In this document: in pieces, positions 33,181-41,992 of the stretch
Layout: every line of letters starts with the position of its first letter
How positions within the stretch are numbered: the first letter of the stretch is position 1
Assembly: GCF_005502885.1 (NCBI RefSeq)
Contig: NZ_SCMR01000016.1
Location: 1 to 64,000, forward strand
DNA from: Microbacterium sp. 2FI
GTDB lineage: Bacteria > Actinomycetota > Actinomycetes > Actinomycetales > Microbacteriaceae
DNA: 64,000 nucleotides
Direction of reading: 5' to 3'
The notes under the pieces: model-generated
The model's database searches: none
What the model was told of the DNA's origin: nothing
The model's input: the letters and a program-made list of their open reading frames with translations, nothing else
Translations under genes and position numbers: made by a program

Positions 33181-34749
33181 ATGTCCCACGATTCCCCCCG
33201 ATCGTCGCGCCGCAGGGTGCTCGCACTCGCCGCGGCGGCCACACTCGCCGCGGGGCTCGCCGTACCTCTCGGCGCGTCCGCAGCTGGGGCCGCCGACAGC
33301 GGCCTGGAAGGCTCGGAGCTGTTCCTCAATCCCTGGTCGACGACCCTCGAAGCGGCCCAGGGACTCAGCGGCCAGGCGCGCACCGATGCCCAGCTGCTCG
33401 GCTCGATCCCGTCGGCCGACTGGTTCACGAAGGGAACTCCCGCAGAGGTCGAGGCGGCCGTCGACGAGGTCGTCACCGCCGCGGCGAACCGCGGCGAGAT
33501 GCCGGTGCTCGTCGCCTACAACCTGCCGTTCCGCGACTGCGCGCAGTACTCCGCGGGCGGGGCACTGAACACCGCCGAGTACACCGCGTGGATCGACGGA
33601 TTCGCCGCGGGCATCGGCGACCGTGCCGCCACCGTGATCCTCGAGCCCGACGGCCTCGGCATCATCCCCCACTACGTCACCATCAACGGAGATGCCGAGT
33701 GGTGCCAGCCCGCGGGCGTCTCCGCTGCGACCGCAGCCTCGGCGCGGTTCGAGCAGCTGAACTACGCGGTCGACGCACTCAAGGCCTCGGAGAGCACAGC
33801 GGTGTACCTCGACGGCACGCATAGTGGCTGGCTCGGTGTCGGCGACATCTCGCACCGTCTCCTGGAGGCAGGCGTCGAGCGTGCGGACGGCTTCTTCCTG
33901 AACGCCTCCAACTACGTCCTGACCGAGCGGCTGCACAAGTACGGCAGCTGGATCTCCCAGTGCATCGAGCTGACGACCCAGGTGAGCTGGTGGCAGGCGC
34001 AGTGGTGTGCCAGTCAGTACTACCCGGCAAGCCCCGGCGACTTCAGCACCTGGACGCTCACCGATGAGAAGTACGCCCAGGACCTCTCGGGCGCGGGAGT
34101 CAGCCTCGACCCGGCGTCGATGACGCACTTCGTCATCGACACGAGTCGCAACGGGCAGGGCCCGTGGACGCCCCCGGCGGGGGTGTACTCCGACGCGGAG
34201 GACTGGTGCAACCCGCCGGACCGGGGCCTCGGCCTCCTGCCCGACACGACAACCGGGGTGCCTCTCGTCGACGCCTACCTGTGGATCAAGGTGCCGGGCG
34301 AGTCCGACGGCAAGTGCTACCGCGGCACGCCCGGACCCCTCGACCCTGAGCGCGGGATCGAGGACCCGGCAGCGGGTCAGTGGTTCGTCGAGCAGGCTCG
34401 TGAGCTCGTCGCGCTGTCGAACCCACCGGTGGCGCCCCTCACCTGCGAGGTCAAGGTCACGGGAACCAAGGTCGGCAAGGGTTTCCTCGCCGCGCTCGTG
34501 GTGCGAAACAACAGCACCTCGACGCTGTCGCCCTGGACCCTGTCGTGGTCGTTCGACGGTGACCAGCAGGTGAAGAAGGTCGTCGGCGGCACCGCCGTGC
34601 AGAGCGGCGCCGACGTCACCGTGACGGCTGCTCGCCCGATCGCGACGCTGCGACCCGGCAAGACGACCGCGATCGCCGTCACCGGCACCGGAGCGGCCGT
34701 CGAGCCGTGGCAGTTCCACCTCAACGGGAAGGCCTGCACCACCCGCTGA
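33181..34749 (+). CDS. secreted glycoside hydrolase family 6 cellulase with C-terminal CBM2-like domain
   Basis: 522 residues. A Sec/Tat-like signal peptide (SSRRRVLALAAAATLAAGLA) leads the GH6 domain (about 42-415). Asp119 in YNLPFRDC is the likely acid and Asp157 in VILEPDGLG is the second conserved Asp. Further conserved parts are YLDGTHSGWLG, NASNYVLTE and FVIDTSRNGQGPW. Residues ~420-522 run from TCEVKV to KACTTR, a Cys-to-Cys beta domain like a CBM2 cellulose-binding module, but with few of the surface Trp residues. It cleaves cellulose outside the cell. AAGGAG is ten bases before the ATG; the CelR-type operator lies upstream and a hairpin follows. Confidence 0.92.
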   Translation: MSHDSPRSSRRRVLALAAAATLAAGLAVPLGASAAGAADSGLEGSELFLNPWSTTLEAAQGLSGQARTDAQLLGSIPSADWFTKGTPAEVEAAVDEVVTAAANRGEMPVLVAYNLPFRDCAQYSAGGALNTAEYTAWIDGFAAGIGDRAATVILEPDGLGIIPHYVTINGDAEWCQPAGVSAATAASARFEQLNYAVDALKASESTAVYLDGTHSGWLGVGDISHRLLEAGVERADGFFLNASNYVLTERLHKYGSWISQCIELTTQVSWWQAQWCASQYYPASPGDFSTWTLTDEKYAQDLSGAGVSLDPASMTHFVIDTSRNGQGPWTPPAGVYSDAEDWCNPPDRGLGLLPDTTTGVPLVDAYLWIKVPGESDGKCYRGTPGPLDPERGIEDPAAGQWFVEQARELVALSNPPVAPLTCEVKVTGTKVGKGFLAALVVRNNSTSTLSPWTLSWSFDGDQQVKKVVGGTAVQSGADVTVTAARPIATLRPGKTTAIAVTGTGAAVEPWQFHLNGKACTTR

Positions 34750-34758
34750 GCGAAGAAT

Positions 34759-34795
34759 CGAGAGGGCGGCGGGCTCCCTTCCCGCCGTCCTCTCG
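34759..34795 (+). terminator. hairpin terminator after the cellulase gene
   Basis: CGAGAGGGCGGCGGG pairs with CCCGCCGTCCTCTCG (one mismatch in 15) across a seven-base loop, nine bases after the stop. Confidence 0.75.
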
Positions 34796-34930
34796 TCTGC
34801 CCATTAGCAGGGATCGAGGCCTGTCGTCCAGCCCCGGGCAGGATCTGAGCCGGACGACCCCCCGTCGGTAGGCTGACCCGGCCGCGGCATTGTGCTGCGG
34901 CATCCGTCCGTCTGGAAAGGTCCCCCCACC

Positions 34931-35257
34931 TTGATCACCCTCAGCTGGCTCCTCCTCCTCGCCATCATCGGCGGCGTCATCGCCCTCGTCGACGGCATCC
35001 TGCGCCTGCGCGGCAAGGGCAATACCGTGCTCGGCGTCATCGAGATCATCGTCGCCGCGCTCCTCCTGCTGTCGCTGTTCGTCACCGGCATCCCGTTCGG
35101 GGCGGTCGTCCTCGGCGTCGCGACGATCATCGTCCTCATCATCGGCCTCGTGATGCGCGGCCGCACCGGCATCACGCTGCCGATCGTCGGCATCGTCGTG
35201 CTCGTGCTGTGGCTCGTGCTCGCCAACCGCTGGCTCATCATCCCCGGCATCAACTGA
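34931..35257 (+). CDS. small integral membrane protein
   Basis: 108 residues from a TTG start; GAAAGG lies about 11 bases upstream. Four hydrophobic segments: ITLSWLLLLAIIGGVIALVD, VLGVIEIIVAALLLLSLFV, FGAVVLGVATIIVLIIGLVM and ITLPIVGIVVLVLWLVL, with short basic loops. It has no recognisable catalytic residue. It stands alone between the cellulase and the lipoate ligase. Function unknown. Confidence 0.7.
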   Translation: MITLSWLLLLAIIGGVIALVDGILRLRGKGNTVLGVIEIIVAALLLLSLFVTGIPFGAVVLGVATIIVLIIGLVMRGRTGITLPIVGIVVLVLWLVLANRWLIIPGIN

Positions 35258-35323
35258 GTCGTCGGCGGGCTCGGGCGCCGCGCCCGAGCCCGTGCTTCGG
35301 GCCCGCCCCATAGGCTGGAGCCC

Positions 35324-36373
35324 ATGCACGGCGAATACAAGGTGCCCGGCGGAAAGCTCGTCGTCGTCGACCTCGAAGAGCGCGGCGGCCGCATCGCCGA
35401 TTTCCACCTCGCGGGCGATTTCTTCCTCGAGCCCGACTCGGCGCTCGACGACATCGACGCCGCGGTCAACGGCCTCCCGATCGAGTCCGACGTCACGGCG
35501 ATCGCAGCCGCCGTGCGGGCGGCGCTCCCCGAGGGGGCGCAGCTGCTCGGCTTCACGCCCGAAGCGGTCGGCACCGCCGTGCGGCGGGCCCTGGTCACCG
35601 CCCCCGGCTGGCGCGACTTCGACTGGGAGATCGTCCACGAGAAGCCGGTGTCGCCGCGCATGAACCTCGCGCTCGACGAGGTGCTGACGACGCGCGTCGG
35701 AGACGGCCGCCGACGCCCCACGCTGCGGCTGTGGGAATGGGACGAGTCGGCCGTCGTGATCGGGTCGTTCCAGTCGCTGCGCAACGAGGTCGACCCCGAG
35801 GGCGCCGAGCGCCACGGCTTCGACGTCGTCCGGCGCATCTCGGGCGGCGGCGCGATGCTCATGGCTGCGAACTCGATCGTCACGTATTCGCTCTATGTGC
35901 CGGCATCCCTCGTCGCAGGCCTCACCTTCGCCGACTCGTACGCCTTCCTCGACGACTGGGTGCTCCAGGCGCTGCGCTCGCTCGGCATCGAGGCGACCTA
36001 TCAGCCGCTCAACGACATCGCCTCGCCGCAGGGCAAGATCGGCGGTGCCGCGCAGAAGCGCCTCGCCAACGGCGGCGTGCTGCATCACGCGACCCTGAGC
36101 TACGACATGGACGGTCAGATGATGACCGAGGTGCTGCGCATCGGGCGCGAGAAGCTCAGCGACAAGGGCACCGTCTCGGCAGCCAAGCGCGTCGACCCGC
36201 TGCGCCGGCAGACGGGGCTCTCGCGCGACGCGATCATCGAGCGGTTCATCGAGACCTTCACGCGGCTGTACGGCGCGGTTCCGGGCACCATCACCGCCGA
36301 GGAGTATGCCGAGGCGGAGGCCCTCGTCGAAGCCAAGTTCGCCACCGACGCGTGGCTGCGCAGGGTGCCGTGA
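35324..36373 (+). CDS. lipoate-protein ligase with inverted domain order
   Basis: 349 residues. The catalytic domain (about 105-349) has the ligase motifs MNLALDEVL, RRISGGGAMLMAAN and DIASPQGKIGGAAQKR, whose Lys is the expected lipoyl-binding residue. Residues 1-95 (GEYKVPGGKLVVVDLEE, GDFFLEP, LLGFTPEAVGTAVRRAL) resemble the small accessory domain that follows the catalytic domain in classical LplA, so the order appears swapped. It attaches lipoate to dehydrogenase complexes or GcvH. TAGGCT is seven bases before the ATG, suggesting leaderless transcription. Its stop overlaps the methyltransferase GTG. Confidence 0.88.
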   Translation: MHGEYKVPGGKLVVVDLEERGGRIADFHLAGDFFLEPDSALDDIDAAVNGLPIESDVTAIAAAVRAALPEGAQLLGFTPEAVGTAVRRALVTAPGWRDFDWEIVHEKPVSPRMNLALDEVLTTRVGDGRRRPTLRLWEWDESAVVIGSFQSLRNEVDPEGAERHGFDVVRRISGGGAMLMAANSIVTYSLYVPASLVAGLTFADSYAFLDDWVLQALRSLGIEATYQPLNDIASPQGKIGGAAQKRLANGGVLHHATLSYDMDGQMMTEVLRIGREKLSDKGTVSAAKRVDPLRRQTGLSRDAIIERFIETFTRLYGAVPGTITAEEYAEAEALVEAKFATDAWLRRVP

Positions 36374-37332
36374 CCGAAGACGTCGCCACGGGCAGCGTCC
36401 CGGGCAGCGTCGAGATCCACCACGGCGACAACCTCGCGGTGGTCGCCGGCTTCGCCGACGGGTCGTTCACCCTGATCTATCTCGACCCGCCGTTCAACAC
36501 GGGCCGGATGCAGGGCAAGGCGGTCGAGACGGCGCGCTCGGCGTTCGGGATTCAGTCCGAGCATTTTGCCGAGGCCGCTGAGCCTGCGGAAACACGCGAC
36601 CACCCGCTTGAGCGCGACGCATCCGAACTGAATTCTGCACCGGACGCGCCCGCAAACGTCGTCCGGCGTGGGTTCCACGGGCGCGAGTACGAGCGGCTGC
36701 GGGGCGATCTGCGCGCGTACGACGACCGGTTCGACGACTACTGGGGGTTCCTCGAGCCGCGGCTCGAAGAGGCGTGGCGGCTGCTCGCCGACGACGGCAC
36801 GCTGTACGTGCACCTCGACTACCGCGAGGCGCACTACGCGAAGGTGCTGCTCGACGCGCTGTTCGGGCGCCGGTGCTTCCTCAACGAGCTGATCTGGGCG
36901 TACGACTACGGCGCCAAGACGCGGCGGCGGTGGCCGACCAAGCACGACACGATCCTGGTCTACGTGAAGGATCCCGACCGGTACTGGTTCGACTCCGACG
37001 CGGTCGACCGCGAGCCGTACATGGCCCCCGGACTCGTCACGCCCGAGAAGGCCGCGCGCGGCAAGCTCCCCACCGACGTCTGGTGGCACACGATCGTTCC
37101 GACGACCGGGCGCGAGAAGACCGGCTACCCGACCCAGAAGCCCGAGGGGATCCTGCGTCGGATCGTGCAGGCCTCGAGCCGGCCGGGCGACCGCGTGCTC
37201 GACTTCTTCGCCGGCAGCGGCACGACCGGTGCCGTGGCCTCGGCGCTCGGGCGCGACGCGGTGCTCGTCGACGCAAACCCCGAGGCGATCGCGGTGATGC
37301 GCGAGCGGATGCCGCACGCCGTCGTCGTCTGA
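36370..37332 (+). CDS. orphan site-specific DNA methyltransferase (adenine/cytosine amino type)
   Basis: 320 residues. The catalytic motif DPPF (residues 39-42) precedes the AdoMet-binding motif FAGSGTTG (about 280-287), the beta-class order. WWHTIVPTTGREKTGYPTQKP and an LDYREAHYAKVLLD region also match the family. It methylates an adenine or cytosine amino group in a target that cannot be predicted here. No restriction endonuclease is adjacent, so it is probably solitary. GTG overlaps the ligase stop. Residues ~58-91, between the catalytic motif and RRGFHGREYE, are charged, low-complexity and encoded by a 98-bp element with terminal inverted repeats. Confidence 0.9.
   Translation: MTEDVATGSVPGSVEIHHGDNLAVVAGFADGSFTLIYLDPPFNTGRMQGKAVETARSAFGIQSEHFAEAAEPAETRDHPLERDASELNSAPDAPANVVRRGFHGREYERLRGDLRAYDDRFDDYWGFLEPRLEEAWRLLADDGTLYVHLDYREAHYAKVLLDALFGRRCFLNELIWAYDYGAKTRRRWPTKHDTILVYVKDPDRYWFDSDAVDREPYMAPGLVTPEKAARGKLPTDVWWHTIVPTTGREKTGYPTQKPEGILRRIVQASSRPGDRVLDFFAGSGTTGAVASALGRDAVLVDANPEAIAVMRERMPHAVVV
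36543..36640. repeat. repeat family R2, copy read in frame inside the methyltransferase
   Basis: 98 bp. It starts GTTCGGGATTCAGTC and ends ACTGAATTCTGCAC, with ATTCAGTCCG and CGAACTGAAT as inverted ends. The reverse complement of 60106-60202 starts GTTCAGGATTCAGTC and ends ACTGAATTGTGAAC. Both share an inner GCGGAA...CACGC stretch. Confidence 0.7.
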
Positions 37333-37344
37333 CCCCCCCCCGTA

Positions 37345-37409
37345 CCGATTACGGCCGAGACACGCCGTGCGCGGTCTATCACGAGGCGGCGTGTCCCGTC
37401 CGTAAACGG
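37345..37409. repeat. palindromic repeat family R1, copy 2
   Basis: Starts CCGATTACGGCCGAGACACG and ends GTCCCGTCCGTAAACGG; 12 bases after the methyltransferase stop. The loop sequence is unrelated to other copies. Confidence 0.85.
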
Positions 37410-37430
37410 TGTCGCTTCTAGGCTGGGTGC

Positions 37431-38417
37431 ATGCGCTTCGGAACCTTCATCCCCCAGGGCTGGCGATTCGACCTCGTCGGCATCGACCCGGCCGACCAGT
37501 GGCGGGTGATGGCCACCCTCGCCCAACAGGCCGATGAAGGTCCGTGGGAGTCGCTGTGGGTGTACGACCACTTCCACACGACCCCGGTGCCCAGCGACGA
37601 GGCCACCCACGAGGCGTGGACGCTGATGGCGGCGTTCGCGGCATCCACGAGTCGCATCCGCCTCGGTCAGATGTGCACGTGCATGGGTTACCGGAACCCG
37701 GCCTACCTCGCGAAGGTCGCGGCGACGGTCGACGCGATTTCGGGCGGGCGCACGGAGATGGGCATCGGCGGCGGCTGGTACGAGCACGAGTGGAACGCCT
37801 ACGGCTACGGGTTCCCCGCCATTCCCGACCGCCTCGGGATGCTGCGCGAGGGCGTCGAGATCATGCGCCAGGCCTGGACCACCGGCACCGCAACGCTCGC
37901 CGGCAAGCACCACCAGGTCGACGGCGCGATCGTGCGGCCGTTGCCGCTGCAGGAGGGCGGCATCCCGATGTGGATCGCCGGCGGCGGCGAGAAGGTGACG
38001 CTGAAGATCGCGGCCGAGTACGCCGCGTACACGAACTTCACCGGCACCCTCGACGAGATCGACCACAAGAGCGACGTGCTGCGCGGGCACTGCGAGCGCT
38101 TCGGCCGCGACTTCGGCTCGATCACGCGCTCGTCCAACTTCAACACGATCGTGGGCGAGACCGAGGCTGAGGCCGTCGACCGCCTCGCGGCGGTCAAGGC
38201 GCGGATGCTGCCCCACATCGGTCAGCAGCGCGCCGACGCGATGGAGGCCGAGTACCTCGCATCGCCCGCGTTCGGCTCTGTCGAGCAGGTGGTCGAGCGG
38301 CTCGCCGAGCGCGAGCGCCACGGCATCGCGTACGCGATCCACTACTTCCCCGAGGCGGCCTACGACCGCTCGGGCGTGCAGCTGTTCGAGCGCGAGGTGA
38401 TCGCCGCACTGGGCTGA
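37431..38417 (+). CDS. LLM-class F420-dependent oxidoreductase
   Basis: 328 residues, luciferase-like monooxygenase fold. MRFGTFIPQGWRFDL, SLWVYDHFHTTPVP, RIRLGQMCTCMGYRNPAYLAK and GRTEMGIGGGWYEHEWNAYG are typical of the F420-dependent actinobacterial group. Such enzymes use reduced F420 or FMN on diverse small substrates; none is indicated. TAGGCT lies six bases before the ATG, again a leaderless arrangement, directly after an R1 repeat. It converges on the carboxylesterase gene. Confidence 0.87.
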   Translation: MRFGTFIPQGWRFDLVGIDPADQWRVMATLAQQADEGPWESLWVYDHFHTTPVPSDEATHEAWTLMAAFAASTSRIRLGQMCTCMGYRNPAYLAKVAATVDAISGGRTEMGIGGGWYEHEWNAYGYGFPAIPDRLGMLREGVEIMRQAWTTGTATLAGKHHQVDGAIVRPLPLQEGGIPMWIAGGGEKVTLKIAAEYAAYTNFTGTLDEIDHKSDVLRGHCERFGRDFGSITRSSNFNTIVGETEAEAVDRLAAVKARMLPHIGQQRADAMEAEYLASPAFGSVEQVVERLAERERHGIAYAIHYFPEAAYDRSGVQLFEREVIAALG

Positions 38418-38448
38418 TCGCCACCGTCACACGGCGGCGAACACCCGC

Positions 38449-39957
38449 TCAGACCAGCGCCAGCACGCTCCGGTAGGCGTCGGCCGACACCTCGGGCAGG
38501 GCCGCATCGCCTCCGAACACGCGTGCCGTGCCCGGCGCACCCGACCACGACGCCCATCCGGGGTCGCCGTCGCGCACGAACGCGACGGCCGAGCCGTGCA
38601 CCGCTGCCGCGAGCGCGGGCGGCGGGGCGTCGCCGGTGATCGTCGTGACGCCGTCGGCGTCGAGGCAGTCGAACCAGAACGGCACGTCGAGGCAGTGCGC
38701 GGCCCACCCCATCTTCGGCGAGCTCCACGAGAAGCGGTACGCCCAGGTCTCGGGATCCCCGCCACGCGCAGCCCGGATGTCGGCGATGCGCACGACCGCG
38801 CTCCGGAACATCCTGTCGGTCATGAACCGGCCGAGCATGGCCGCCGTTCCCTTCGCGCGCTGTTCGCCGTTGGCTTCGAGGTAGGCCTTCCGCGTCTCGC
38901 GGTCCATTCCCATCGGGCGGAGCGCGAGCGAGATCGGAACGAAGCGGAGCTTCCCCTTCGCGCCGTCGGTGATCATCGTGAACTCGTCGTCGGTCGCGCC
39001 GAGCACGAGGTGCTTGTCGGCGCCGACGCCGGCGCGGAGCGAGTCGAGCGTGGGTCGCGCGATGAGGTCGCCGTCGATCGTCGGTCCCCAGGGGAGGCCC
39101 TCTTCGAGGAAGGAGCGGATGCCGGCCAAGGGGTTGCCGCCCGCTGATGCCGCCTTCTCCTGCAGTTCGCGGAGGCGATCCTCCGGCACCGAGGCGAATC
39201 CGTCGCGGGTCGCCTCGACGCCGGCGAGGTGGGCGATCCGGGCGCTGAACGTGCGTGCACGCTCGGGCGAGATGTCGGCGAGAGCGCCCGAGAGCGACCA
39301 CACCGCGCGGAACAGGTGCTGCGCGGCCGGCATCCCGAGGAGCGTGAGCACGGCCCCGCCGCCCGCGGACTGGCCGGCGATCGTGACCCGATCGGGATCC
39401 CCGCCGAACGCGGCGATGTTCTCGCGCACCCACTCGAGGGCGGCGAGCCAGTCGCGGACGCCCCGGTTGGAGGGCGCGCCGGGGATGTGCCCGAAGCCGT
39501 CGAAGCCGAGGCGATACGAGACCGAGACCGTCACGACGCCGTCGCGGTTGAAGGATCGGCCGTCGTACCAGGGGCTCGCCGGGGATCCCGAGGTGTAGCC
39601 GCCGCCGTGGATGTACACGAGCACCGGGAGCGCGGCATCGACCGCCCCCGGCGCCGGCGTGAACACGTTGACGTTGAGCGTCGATTCGCCCGCCACCGAC
39701 GGCTCGGGGATGAGGGTGATCCCGGTGTCGCCGCGCTGCGGGGTCGCGCCGTACTCCACTGCCTCGTGGATTCCGGCCCAGGGTTCCGGCGCCACGGGCG
39801 CGGCGAACCGGAGGGCGCCGACAGGCGGCTGCGCGAACGGGATGCCGAGGAACGCCGCCGATGCGTCGGGGGTTCCGGGCGTGCCGCGCCACACCCCCCG
39901 CACGCGTCCGGGGGCGATCGTGACGACGGGGGCCTCGACGGCGACGGCGGTGTTCAT
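38449..39957 (-). CDS. type B carboxylesterase
   Basis: 502 residues. N-terminal FLGIPFAQPPVGALRF, oxyanion HGGGYTSG and the nucleophile in IAGQSAGGGAVLTL (GQSAG) are classical; acidic and His residues of the triad lie at GATDDEF and CLDVPFWFD-type positions. No signal peptide. The ATG overlaps the stop of the TetR gene (ATGA), so the pair is one operon. It cleaves carboxylic esters; natural substrate unknown. The nearby divergent sugar transporter and GH3 enzyme suggest plant-derived esters. Confidence 0.88.
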   Translation of the reverse strand: MNTAVAVEAPVVTIAPGRVRGVWRGTPGTPDASAAFLGIPFAQPPVGALRFAAPVAPEPWAGIHEAVEYGATPQRGDTGITLIPEPSVAGESTLNVNVFTPAPGAVDAALPVLVYIHGGGYTSGSPASPWYDGRSFNRDGVVTVSVSYRLGFDGFGHIPGAPSNRGVRDWLAALEWVRENIAAFGGDPDRVTIAGQSAGGGAVLTLLGMPAAQHLFRAVWSLSGALADISPERARTFSARIAHLAGVEATRDGFASVPEDRLRELQEKAASAGGNPLAGIRSFLEEGLPWGPTIDGDLIARPTLDSLRAGVGADKHLVLGATDDEFTMITDGAKGKLRFVPISLALRPMGMDRETRKAYLEANGEQRAKGTAAMLGRFMTDRMFRSAVVRIADIRAARGGDPETWAYRFSWSSPKMGWAAHCLDVPFWFDCLDADGVTTITGDAPPPALAAAVHGSAVAFVRDGDPGWASWSGAPGTARVFGGDAALPEVSADAYRSVLALV

Positions 39958-40583
39958 TCGGGTGTCCTGTCGGAGCGGGGCTGCGTGAGCAGGTCGAAGA
40001 GATCGGCGACGATGCCGGCCATGTCGACGTCTGGCTCGAGCATCCATTGCAGCTGCAGGCCGTCGGCGACGGCCTGGAAGATCCGGGCGAGGGTCTCGGG
40101 ATCGGCGCGGTCGCTGATCTCGCCCGATGCGCTGTGGGCGGCGAGGGCAGAGGCGAACATTCCGCGCAGGTTCGCGCCGCGCTCGAGGAAGAACTCATGG
40201 GCCGGATGCTGGGGATCGGCGGCGTCGACCGCCATCTGCGAGTACAGCTGCACGAGCCCGGGCACATCGCTGTTGTGGCGGATGACGCCGACGTAGCCTT
40301 CCCGCAGCTCAGCCACCGACGGCGTCTCGATGATCGTCGGCGCGAAGTGCGCGAGATCGACCTCGTCGCGCTTGCGCATGATCGCGGTGAAGAGCTCTTC
40401 CTTGCTGTCGAAGTAGTGGAGGAGTCCTGCTTGGCTCAGGCCCACCGCGTCGGCGAGCTCCTTCACGGAGGCTCCCCGGTACCCCTCGCGTGCGATCACC
40501 TCCAGCGCGCGCTCGAGGATCTCTTCGCGTTTCGCAACGCCCTTCGCGTAGGAACCTCTGCGTCCCGTGCGGCTCTCTGCCAT
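39954..40583 (-). CDS. TetR-family regulator
   Basis: 209 residues. The helix-turn-helix reads AREGYRGASVKELADAVGLS then QAGLLHYFDSKEELF. The ATG at MAESRTGRRG is chosen; longer frames extend into the divergent promoter. It forms an operon with the carboxylesterase and faces an MFS transporter operon. A CAAAACC...GGTTTTG palindrome on the transporter promoter is the probable binding site, so it likely controls both sides. Confidence 0.88.
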   Translation of the reverse strand: MAESRTGRRGSYAKGVAKREEILERALEVIAREGYRGASVKELADAVGLSQAGLLHYFDSKEELFTAIMRKRDEVDLAHFAPTIIETPSVAELREGYVGVIRHNSDVPGLVQLYSQMAVDAADPQHPAHEFFLERGANLRGMFASALAAHSASGEISDRADPETLARIFQAVADGLQLQWMLEPDVDMAGIVADLFDLLTQPRSDRTPE

Positions 40584-40606
40584 AGGGACAGTAAACCGAA
40601 CAACGC

Positions 40607-40640
40607 TTGCAATTCCAAAACCGAGTGTCGTATGGTTTTG
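40607..40640 (+). promoter_or_regulatory. promoter of the MFS/PAP2/GH3 operon overlapped by a TetR operator
   Basis: -35 TTGCAA (40607-40612), 18 bases, -10 TATGGT (40631-40636). CAAAACC (40616-40622) and GGTTTTG (40634-40640) form a palindrome covering the spacer and -10, a classical repression layout. The string GTGTCGTATGGTT here is also present at the rhamnosidase promoter. Confidence 0.7.
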
Positions 40641-40693
40641 CTCAGGCGCTCGCCGCAGAGCGTCATCCCCACCCGATGAAGGATCCGGAGCAC

Positions 40694-41992
40694 ATGACAA
40701 CGCCGTCAGAACCACTCGCTCCTGCCGCAGAGCAGGCAGACCTCGAATTCATCCACGAGGCCGCAGGAAACGACGATCCCCCCGCCCCGATCAAGGGCGT
40801 CCGGCGCCTGCTGTGGTCGATCATCCCCGCCAACATCGGCATCTTCCTCATCTGGGGCGCGGTGCCGGGCATCCTCCTCCCCGCCCAGATCACCGAGCTC
40901 GACCCCGCCAACAAGGTCGTGAACCTGCTGATCGTGATGACGATCGGGTCGTTCGCCTCGATCCTCGCCCAGCCGATCGCCGGTCAGATCTCCGACCGCA
41001 CCCGCTCGCGCTTCGGCCGCCGCGCCCCCTGGATCGTCCTCGGCGCGCTCGCCGGCGGCCTGGCGCTCACCGGTCTCGCTTTCGCGGACTCGCTCGTCGG
41101 CATCACGATCGCCTGGACCCTCGTCCAGATCTCGTACAACTTCGCGCAGGGTCCGCTCAGCGCCGTCATGCCCGACCGGGTGCCGGTGTCGCGCCGCGGG
41201 CTCTTCGCCGCGGTCTCGGGCATCGGTCTCATGGTCGGAGCCCTCGGCGGCTCGATCGTCGGGTCGATGTTCTTCCACTCCATCGCCGTCGGCTACGTGA
41301 TCTTCGCCGTATTCTCGCTCGTCATCCTGTCGCTGTTCGTGGTCCTCAACCCCGACTACTCCAGCACCGAACTCGAGCCCGAGCCCTTCCGGCTGGCCGA
41401 CTTCCTGCGCACGTTCTGGGTCAACCCGGTCAAGCACCCCGACTTCTTCTGGGCCTTCACCGGGCGCCTCCTGCTCTACACCGGGTACTTCGCGGTCACC
41501 GGCTATCAACTCTTCATCCTCACCGACTATCTCGGCGTCGAAGAGCCCGAGAAGGTGATCCCGGTGCTCGGACTCCTGAGCCTCGTCGGCATCCTGATCT
41601 CGACGATCATCTCCGGCCCCCTCTCCGACAAGGTCGGACGCCGCAAGCCGTTCGTCTTCGGCTCGTCGGTGTTCGTGGGGCTCGCGATGATCATCCCGAT
41701 GGTCTCGCCCACTATCGAGGCGTGGATGCTGATGACCTTCATCTCCGGCTTCGGATTCGGCATGTTCCAGGCCGTCGACACCGCGCTCATGAGCCAGGTC
41801 CTGCCGTCGGCGAAGTCGTTCGCGAAGGACCTCGGCGTCGTCAACATCGCGGCGACCCTGCCGCAGACGCTGGCGCCGGCGGTCGCGGGAGCGATCGTCC
41901 TCACCTTCGGCTACGTCGGTCTCTTCCCGGTCGGCATCGTGCTCAGCATCCTCGGCGCGTTCGCCGTGTGGCCGATCAAGGCGAGCCGATGA
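40694..41992 (+). CDS. MFS / GPH-type sugar transporter
   Basis: 432 residues, about 12 membrane segments. The loop after helix 2 reads QISDRTRSRFGRRAPWIVLG and its repeat after helix 8 GPLSDKVGRRKPFVFG, both MFS signatures; the first also fits glycoside/cation symporters. ATG at 40694 follows AAGGA ten bases upstream. Its stop overlaps the PAP2 gene start, and a GH3 gene follows, so import of a glycoside that the GH3 enzyme splits is a reasonable reading. Divergent from the TetR gene. Confidence 0.88.
   Translation: MTTPSEPLAPAAEQADLEFIHEAAGNDDPPAPIKGVRRLLWSIIPANIGIFLIWGAVPGILLPAQITELDPANKVVNLLIVMTIGSFASILAQPIAGQISDRTRSRFGRRAPWIVLGALAGGLALTGLAFADSLVGITIAWTLVQISYNFAQGPLSAVMPDRVPVSRRGLFAAVSGIGLMVGALGGSIVGSMFFHSIAVGYVIFAVFSLVILSLFVVLNPDYSSTELEPEPFRLADFLRTFWVNPVKHPDFFWAFTGRLLLYTGYFAVTGYQLFILTDYLGVEEPEKVIPVLGLLSLVGILISTIISGPLSDKVGRRKPFVFGSSVFVGLAMIIPMVSPTIEAWMLMTFISGFGFGMFQAVDTALMSQVLPSAKSFAKDLGVVNIAATLPQTLAPAVAGAIVLTFGYVGLFPVGIVLSILGAFAVWPIKASR

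Noticed and set aside
36370..37332. A restriction-modification or phage-defence system around the DNA methyltransferase
   Set aside because: The neighbours are a lipoate ligase and an LLM oxidoreductase. No nuclease, helicase or specificity subunit is present, so an orphan methyltransferase is the simpler reading.
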